Below are positions 59,554-64,000 of a stretch of DNA of 64,000 nucleotides, one piece after another. Source of the stretch: Chloroflexi bacterium UBA4730. Its GTDB lineage: Bacteria; Chloroflexota; Limnocylindria; P2-11E. Both the position numbers and the translations under genes were made by a program. The stretch lies in assembly GCA_002404155.1 (NCBI GenBank), contig DHJC01000092.1, positions 10,606 through 74,605 on the forward strand, read 5' to 3'. The first letter of the stretch is position 1. Each line of letters opens with the position of its first letter. A model generated the notes under the pieces. The model worked only from the letters and a program-made list of their open reading frames with translations, was not told where the DNA came from and searched no databases.

Positions 59554-60396
59554 TTGACGGGACGTACTATCCCGGCCGATGCGGCGGCGCACGGCATGAT
59601 CCACCTGGTCCGGCCCGGCGAGGGAATGCTCGGCACGTTCCGATTGCTCGCGACCGGCGAACACACGTCGGGCGCGTACTTCGCCCTCGAGCTCGAGGGT
59701 CTTCCAGGTGGACCGGGCGGCGCGCACAGTCACGACTTCGAAGACGAGGCCGAGTACGTTTCGATCGGATCACGCGAGATCCGCGTGGACGATGAGCTCG
59801 TCCACGCGCCGACCGGATCGTTCGTTCTGGTCCCGCGCGGCTCGTTGCACGACATGTGGACCGTCGGGAGCGCATCCGCGCGTTACCTGCATCTGTTCTC
59901 GCCGGCAGGTATCGAGCAGTGGTTCTTGGAGCGTGCTCGCCTCCGTGATCGCGGCGCGTCGGCCCAACAGATCGACGCGGCGCGCCTCAGCCACGGCGTG
60001 CGCGGGGAGCGCACCTCACCTCCGGACGCCAGGCCGCAGGTCGCGATCTCCCGCGAAGGGCAGGCGCTCGTCATCGACGGGAGCATGACCGGCGGCGCCT
60101 ACGCCATCGTCGAGATCGTGAGCACGCCGGGCGACCCGCCGACTCCACCGCACGTCCATGTCGATGCCGAGGAGGCGATCTACGTCGCGTCGGGCGAGAT
60201 CTCGATCACGGCGGCTGACGAGACGTACGCCGCACCTGCCGGAACGTTCGCGTTGGTACCGCGCGGCACCGTGCACTCACATTCGCACTGCGGCAAGGGA
60301 CCGGCGCGCGTGCTCCTCATCGGATCACCGCTTGCCGGAATCGGCACGCAGCCGGAGCGCGCGTGCCTTCGCGTCGCCGACCGCGCGCCTTGTTGA
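59554..60396 (+). CDS. bicupin protein
   Basis: 280 codons with two cupin_2 domains. The first has GPGGAHSHDFEDEAEYVSIG and FVLVPRGSLHDMWTVG; the second has DPPTPPHVHVDAEEAIYVASGE and GTFALVPRGTVHSHSHCG, both with metal-ligand His and Glu positions. Start TTG 59554 or ATG 59596; the latter begins closer to conserved sequence. Function unknown; could be a dioxygenase, isomerase or sugar/phenolic binder. It overlaps the next cupin gene by 34 bases. Confidence 0.7.
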   Translation: MTGRTIPADAAAHGMIHLVRPGEGMLGTFRLLATGEHTSGAYFALELEGLPGGPGGAHSHDFEDEAEYVSIGSREIRVDDELVHAPTGSFVLVPRGSLHDMWTVGSASARYLHLFSPAGIEQWFLERARLRDRGASAQQIDAARLSHGVRGERTSPPDARPQVAISREGQALVIDGSMTGGAYAIVEIVSTPGDPPTPPHVHVDAEEAIYVASGEISITAADETYAAPAGTFALVPRGTVHSHSHCGKGPARVLLIGSPLAGIGTQPERACLRVADRAPC

Positions 60397-60818
60397 GCGG
60401 CGACATCCGGCTGCCGGACCTCGGCCTGACCGTGCGCGCGGCCGCCGCGGAAACCGGTGGACGTCTGTCCCTCATCGAGAGCGCAGGCCAGACGCCCGGC
60501 ACCGGCCCGCGCCGGCACGTGCACACACGCGAGGACGAGGCGTTCTACGTCATCGAGGGGAGCTACTCCTGGGAGCGCGGCGACGGGCGGCTGACCGCGA
60601 CGCCCGGCTCCTTTATTTGGCTTCCGCGCGGTGTGCCGCATCGCTTCATCGTCGGTCCATCCGGTGGACGCATGCTCCATCTCTTTGTCCCCGGCGGCAT
60701 CGATCGCTACTTCGTCGAGTGGCAAGCGGCGATCGGCTCGGGCGAGACTGACGACGACGCCATCACCGAGCTGGCGGGGCGCTACGGGCTCGCGTACGAG
60801 ACCGACGCGGCAGGCTGA
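60363..60818 (+). CDS. single-domain cupin protein
   Basis: 151 residues from GTG 60363. Cupin motifs RRHVHTREDEAFYVIEG and GSFIWLPRGVPHRFIVG are intact. It overlaps the bicupin gene and continues the same domain pattern, so the two may be a former three-cupin protein split by a frameshift or a coupled pair. Confidence 0.7.
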   Translation: MPSRRRPRALLSGDIRLPDLGLTVRAAAAETGGRLSLIESAGQTPGTGPRRHVHTREDEAFYVIEGSYSWERGDGRLTATPGSFIWLPRGVPHRFIVGPSGGRMLHLFVPGGIDRYFVEWQAAIGSGETDDDAITELAGRYGLAYETDAAG

Positions 60819-60852
60819 GCGGTGGTGGCTCGATTCCGGCATATAGCCATCT

Positions 60853-61269
60853 ATGTCCCGGATCTGCGAGAGGCGGAAGAGCACTCCGTCAGACGTCCAC
60901 GCGCAGGTCCACGGCGGGAGCGCGATCGGGCGCTTCAACGCGTGGCTCGCCGTCCGCATCACGAAGACCGTCGGCACGATGTGGGTCGCATATCTCTTCG
61001 CCGGAATCGCGCTCATCTCGCTGTCGGCAGCGCTCGGCTCAGGGGACGTCATCGTCATCGTCGCATGGATCGCGCAAACGTTCCTCCAGCTCGTGCTCCT
61101 GCCGATCATCATCGTCGGCCAGAACGTGATCCAAGCGGCGAACGACGCGCGCGCAGAGGCGGATCACGAGACGCTCACCGCGGTCCATCGACTCACCGTC
61201 GAGGTGCACGCGATCAACGAGGCGCAGACAGCCATCTTGGGGGAGCTGCAGCGCGCGCGCGCGCAGTGA
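60853..61269 (+). CDS. conserved membrane protein with two central helices
   Basis: 138 residues: hydrophilic N-terminus, two transmembrane helices (about 45-68 and 72-95), then a charged helical tail with a coiled-coil pattern (ADHETLTAVHRLTVEVHAINEAQTAILGELQ). The helix pair 'GTMWVAYLFAGIALISL...VIVIVAWIAQTFLQLVLLPIIIVGQNVIQ' resembles a widespread bacterial membrane family whose function is not known to me. Confidence 0.6.
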   Translation: MSRICERRKSTPSDVHAQVHGGSAIGRFNAWLAVRITKTVGTMWVAYLFAGIALISLSAALGSGDVIVIVAWIAQTFLQLVLLPIIIVGQNVIQAANDARAEADHETLTAVHRLTVEVHAINEAQTAILGELQRARAQ

Positions 61270-61278
61270 CGGGCGCAC

Positions 61279-61320
61279 CCGCGGCGCTGTGGGCGCCGAG
61301 TTTCTTGTACGCATTCGCCG
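61279..61320. repeat. 42-bp direct repeat, copy 1 (extragenic)
   Basis: 40 of 42 bases match 61471-61512. Copy 2 is inside the HTH gene and encodes its conserved NAYKKLGAHSAA end; copy 1 lies 53 bases beyond that gene's stop. It looks like a remnant of a second, truncated copy of the HTH gene. Confidence 0.6.
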
Positions 61321-61372
61321 GCCCGGTCCCGTGGCGCGGCCGAGTGCCGGCGCGCGCTGATAGTGCGTTTCT

Positions 61373-61651
61373 CTACCCCGTCCGCGACGCTTTGATGCGC
61401 TCGAGGATTGGCCCGAAGTCGATGCGCGTGCCGCACCAGGGATGCGCGTCACGGTGGGCGAGCACCGCGGCCGCGGCGCTGTGGGCGCCGAGCTTCTTGT
61501 ACGCGTTCGCCGCGAGGTTGGCCACGGTGTTGATCGAGATGCCGAACTCGGCGGCGATGTCCTTGTGCGTCAGGTCGCGGCCGATGCGCTCGAGCGTTGC
61601 GCATTCGCGGGCGGTCAGCGGCCGCGCTTGTGATGCCGGCGATCGCCTCAC
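61373..61651 (-). CDS. LuxR-type HTH protein
   Basis: 92 residues containing a GerE/LuxR-type helix-turn-helix (RPLTARECATLERIGRDLTHKDIAAEFGISINTVANLAANAYKKLG), then a short tail ending RIDFGPILERIKASRTG. No receiver domain. GTG 61651 overlaps the stop of the HNH-like gene (GTGA). The last part of its HTH is duplicated downstream (61279-61320). Confidence 0.65.
   Translation of the reverse strand: MRRSPASQARPLTARECATLERIGRDLTHKDIAAEFGISINTVANLAANAYKKLGAHSAAAAVLAHRDAHPWCGTRIDFGPILERIKASRTG
61471..61512. repeat. 42-bp direct repeat, copy 2 (inside HTH gene)
   Basis: Identical to 61279-61320 except for two transitions. It encodes the conserved end of the LuxR-type HTH on the minus strand. Confidence 0.6.
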
Positions 61652-62154
61652 GTTCGCTCCGGTTCGAGCGGCAGGCGAACGTCGGGAAGGCCGCGCGGGT
61701 GCCGGAGCTCGTGGCACTGACGGCAGAGCCACGCGACGGCGAGCGGGAGAGCGTAGTCGTGGTGGTGCCCGTCGATCTGTCCGCCCGCGCCGCACTGCTC
61801 GCAGGCGTCGGGCTTCGCGATCTTGCCGCGCAGGACCGCCTGGTGGAGGACGCGCCGCGCTCGAGTACGGCGGTCATCGGTGCGGCGACTCGTCCAGTAG
61901 GCCCATCGGCATCTGTCGCTGCAGTACTTCCCTGGCCGACCGCTATAGCCCGGCGGGCGCAGGGCGCCGCCGCAGACGACGCACGCGGTGATGGCGTCGC
62001 GGTCTCGCGTGGGCGTCGTGACGCGGACGCCGCCCACGGTGACGTACCGCCGGTATCCAGCCGCCAGCTCGGTCACGGCGCGGTTCCGCACGCCGGCGCC
62101 GCCACAAGAGGTCGCGTTGGGCCGAAATGGCGAAACCCTGGATTTCGCGGGCAT
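61648..62154 (-). CDS. HNH-like zinc protein
   Basis: About 168 residues from ATG 62154 (start uncertain). A first zinc knuckle CVVCGGALRPPGYSGRPGKYCSDRC is followed by CEQCGAGGQIDGHHHDYALPLAVAWLCRQCHELRH, with paired cysteines and the 'HHHDY' that resembles phage- and integrated-element-encoded HNH nuclease cores. It would bind zinc and perhaps cut or bind nucleic acid. Overlaps the HTH gene (GTGA). An accessory, possibly phage-derived pair. Confidence 0.6.
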   Translation of the reverse strand: MPAKSRVSPFRPNATSCGGAGVRNRAVTELAAGYRRYVTVGGVRVTTPTRDRDAITACVVCGGALRPPGYSGRPGKYCSDRCRWAYWTSRRTDDRRTRARRVLHQAVLRGKIAKPDACEQCGAGGQIDGHHHDYALPLAVAWLCRQCHELRHPRGLPDVRLPLEPERT

Positions 62155-62210
62155 GTGTGTGAGCCGAGATCGTGCTCTTTCCCCCATATCCCGAAATACG
62201 TTGAGACCCG

Positions 62211-62221
62211 CCCCCCCCCCC
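62211..62221. repeat. C11 homopolymer
   Basis: Eleven consecutive C between the HNH-like gene and the following membrane protein gene. Long C tracts are slippage-prone and can vary promoter spacing, or reflect a sequencing problem. No stronger claim is possible. Confidence 0.7.
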
Positions 62222-62336
62222 GCCCGGCATCGCGCTCCGCTTGTGCACTGCGGAGCTCGCGTCGCAGATGCGCACTCAGCCGCGTGATCGGACCGTTGAG
62301 GGCCGCGCCCATGAGTAGAGTGCTTGTCGTGCACGG

Positions 62337-62564
62337 ATGACAGGCTGGCTCATTGGGAGCGTCGCTGCCGGGGCGTTGATTGGTTACGGGCTTGTCCCGT
62401 TCTTCAGCGGTGGGTTCGTGCTCGTCATTGCCGGCCTCGTTCTCGCGGCCGTCTGCGGCATCGGCGCGCATCGGCGTGAGGTCGCCTGGAGTCTGCTGCT
62501 CGGCTTAGTTGCGGGGCTGGCTGGAACCGTGGTGTTCTTCCGCCCACCGGGCCTAATCCCTTGA
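62337..62564 (+). CDS. small membrane protein
   Basis: 75 residues from ATG 62337: about three hydrophobic segments with Gly-rich helices (MTGWLIGSVAAGALIGYGLVPFF...) ending VVFFRPPGLIP. No Shine-Dalgarno evident. Family not recognised. Confidence 0.5.
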   Translation: MTGWLIGSVAAGALIGYGLVPFFSGGFVLVIAGLVLAAVCGIGAHRREVAWSLLLGLVAGLAGTVVFFRPPGLIP

Positions 62565-63128
62565 TGCTACTGAGGGTCGTGCACGGCCTGGGCGGCCTTG
62601 TTCTCGCGTACGGATCCATCCACTCTCAATCCGCCCGCGCTGCGCCTGATTCGTTCTCTCCAACCCTTCCTATCCGTCGTCGCCGAGCACTCCCCACCGG
62701 GAGTGCTCATGCCTGTCGTGGACCAACGGCGGGGTGCGTACCGTATGGCGGCATCACGACGCTCACGAGCGCTGAGAACGGCGTGTGGTCGGTGATCCGT
62801 CGTTTGCTCGCGCAGCAGGCCGGTCCGCGTCGGCTCCGGCCGGGAACGCCAACACACGATCGAGGCGAACGACGCGATGAATCGATCCCCGGCATCGTCC
62901 TCGCGTCGAGGAAGTTCCCGGGCGATCACGCCGAGGGCACTCTCGACGATCGCCGCTGAGCCCGAGCTCCACGCTGAGCGGGTGAGGCGACGAGGAGCAG
63001 GGACCCGTGGATCGCAGCGAGGCGCAGGTTGTCTGCGCCCCCTGCGGTGGGAGGCGCGCGCGGCCTAGCACCGAGATAGTGGTAGAGGCCATCAGCTGCT
63101 GGGCGTTAACCGCGGGTGAAGGCGGGCC
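62565..63128. other. intergenic stretch, no gene recognised; strong hairpin at 62685-62708
   Basis: 564 bases between the small membrane protein and the GGDEF gene end. Open frames here are shadow-like. It holds a strong hairpin (separate entry). I see nothing else. Confidence 0.4.
62685..62708. terminator. 10-bp perfect hairpin
   Basis: GAGCACTCCC (62685-62694) pairs with GGGAGTGCTC (62699-62708) around CACC. Lies between the small membrane protein gene (+) and the convergent GGDEF gene (-), a natural place for a terminator. No U tract. Confidence 0.5.
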
Positions 63129-64000
63129 TCATCGCCGAGCGCCATGTTGCTGTATGCGGTCACGGCTCCGCACCTTCGACGTGCCTGCGTCGTGGTCGCC
63201 GGCGGGCGCCGCCTGTTCGTCGGTCAACCCCACCTCGCGGCGCCCGGCCTCCCAGACCACGACCCGGTTGCGTCCGGCCTGCTTCGCCTCGTACAGCGCG
63301 GTGTCCGAGCGGTGCAAAAGCACGACGGGATCTGGGTCCGCATCCGACAGCGCCACCCCGATCGAGACACTCGGTATGACCACGGCCGCACCCGCGGGCC
63401 GGAACGCGGCCGCGTGGACGAGTGCGCGCATCCGCTCGGCGACCGCCAGCGCGCTCGGCCCATCGATCTCGCCCAGCAGCGAGATGAACTCATCGCCGCC
63501 CGAACGCGCGATGAAATCGGTGATGCGCCGCTGGCCCACCAGGGCCTTTGCCGTGATCACCAGCAGCTCGTCTCCTGCGGCGTGTCCGTGGCGATCGTTG
63601 ACCATCTTGAGGTCATCGCAGTCGATGGACAGCACCGCGAAGGCGCGGCCGGTGCGGCGCGCGCGGGCGGTCTCTTCGACTAGCCGTGTGCTCAGTGCGC
63701 GGGCGTTGGGCAGTCCCGTCAGCGCATCGGTCCGCGCCAGCTCCGTCGCGTGTCGGCGTTCGCGCGCGAAGCCGTCAACGACAAGTGCGAGGGTCAGATA
63801 CACCGCGAGCCGGCTGAACGAGTTCCACACGGCGACGAAGAGCGTGTCTGCGTGCGCTGGTCCGTACTCGGCGTTCGCGGACCATGCGAGGCTGGCGGCG
63901 AGGGCACTCAGCAGCCCGACCCAACGACCGCCCCAATACGCGCCACTGAGGATCGGGATCAGATAAAAGACCGAGAACTGCAACCGCGCGTCGACTGCGG
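63129..64000 (-). CDS. membrane diguanylate cyclase (GGDEF), N-terminus outside the window
   Basis: At least 290 residues. The N-terminal membrane part begins mid-pattern (DARLQFSVFYLIPILSGAYWGG), which in MASE-like sensors follows a longer N-terminus, so the true start is beyond 64000; TTG 63983 is a less likely start. The GGDEF domain is canonical (ARSGGDEF) with an RITD inhibitory site five residues before it and NDRHGHAAGD substrate motif. It would make c-di-GMP with product feedback. The C-terminal tail is charged. Confidence 0.85.
   Translation of the reverse strand, partial: AVDARLQFSVFYLIPILSGAYWGGRWVGLLSALAASLAWSANAEYGPAHADTLFVAVWNSFSRLAVYLTLALVVDGFARERRHATELARTDALTGLPNARALSTRLVEETARARRTGRAFAVLSIDCDDLKMVNDRHGHAAGDELLVITAKALVGQRRITDFIARSGGDEFISLLGEIDGPSALAVAERMRALVHAAAFRPAGAAVVIPSVSIGVALSDADPDPVVLLHRSDTALYEAKQAGRNRVVVWEAGRREVGLTDEQAAPAGDHDAGTSKVRSRDRIQQHGARR

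Noticed and set aside
62567..62929. Minus-strand open frame of 120 codons
   Set aside because: Composition is shadow-like, it spans a strong hairpin, and no motif is recognisable.
1..64000. tRNA or rRNA genes
   Set aside because: No cloverleaf with a CCA end or conserved rRNA segment was noticed on reading both strands; a covariance-model scan would be needed to exclude a tRNA fully.

Overview
This is a GC-rich, gene-dense bacterial chromosome segment. Genes sit in tight same-strand runs, and neighbours usually share a stop/start overlap of the ATGA, GTGA or TGATG type. The gene content is that of an aerobic, respiring heterotroph: TCA enzymes, a succinate dehydrogenase, a quinol-cytochrome c reductase with a split PetB/PetD-type cytochrome b and a dihaem cytochrome c, lactate-utilisation proteins and c-di-GMP signalling. 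The split cytochrome b and the frequent weak or absent Shine-Dalgarno sequences suggest an uncultured Chloroflexota-like lineage, but I have no marker gene that settles this. There are no rRNA genes, tRNA genes or CRISPR arrays that I can see.

Layout. 1-5 kb: secreted proteins, then a minus-strand lut operon (ATPase, LutC, fused LutB-LutA). 5-9.6 kb: a secreted repeat protein divergent from an OmpR-type two-component system, then small genes including a UBP-type zinc finger, and arsC. 9.6-17.7 kb: two MFS transporters, a MerR-like regulator with an M20 hydrolase, an ArsA/GET3-type ATPase with a small coiled-coil partner, and an HprK/PEPCK-like P-loop protein coupled to a DinB protein. 17.7-19.1 kb: an IS110-family element with a candidate bridge-RNA end. 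19.1-27.4 kb: a class III cyclase/ATPase/TPR regulator divergent from a cyclic-nucleotide-binding protein coupled to an FAD oxidoreductase; then a DHA2 transporter, a DUF1684 protein and a mercuric-reductase-like flavoprotein. 27.4-31.1 kb: an osmoprotectant-type ABC importer. 31.1-36.4 kb: ACT-domain and CoA-binding proteins, metY, metX, a TerC-like protein and a LysR regulator. 36.4-41 kb: aconitase, isocitrate dehydrogenase, RidA, malate dehydrogenase. 41-45 kb: a methyltransferase with a nested lipoprotein and a frameshifted GAF/HD-GYP/GGDEF protein. 45-49.6 kb: the sdh operon and a second LysR regulator. 49.6-56.5 kb: VOC protein, peptidase E and the cytochrome bc operon with an FAD/Fe-S oxidoreductase. 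56.5-64 kb: DUF402, LysE, then a low-coding-density stretch with transposase debris, cupins, small membrane proteins, an HNH-like and a HTH protein, and a GGDEF protein cut by the window edge.

How genes work together. The TCA locus and the sdh locus each have a divergent LysR gene, and both divergent promoters carry the same palindrome, ATAG-N7-CTAT, suggesting one regulatory logic for central carbon flux. Electrons from succinate would enter the quinone pool and leave through the bc complex.

The most unusual signal is a pair of stop/start relays. Between sdhC and sdhA, an 11-bp tandem repeat builds three 4-codon mini-ORFs, each ending in a TGA that overlaps the next start. Between the DUF1684 gene and a DHA2 transporter gene, about 20-bp repeats build two mini-ORFs (13 and 12 codons) linked by TGATG overlaps. 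Both relays begin with ATGAGCCG. A second theme is four genes that lack any ATG, GTG or TTG start compatible with their conserved domain, two of which place a CTG or ATA across the preceding stop codon.
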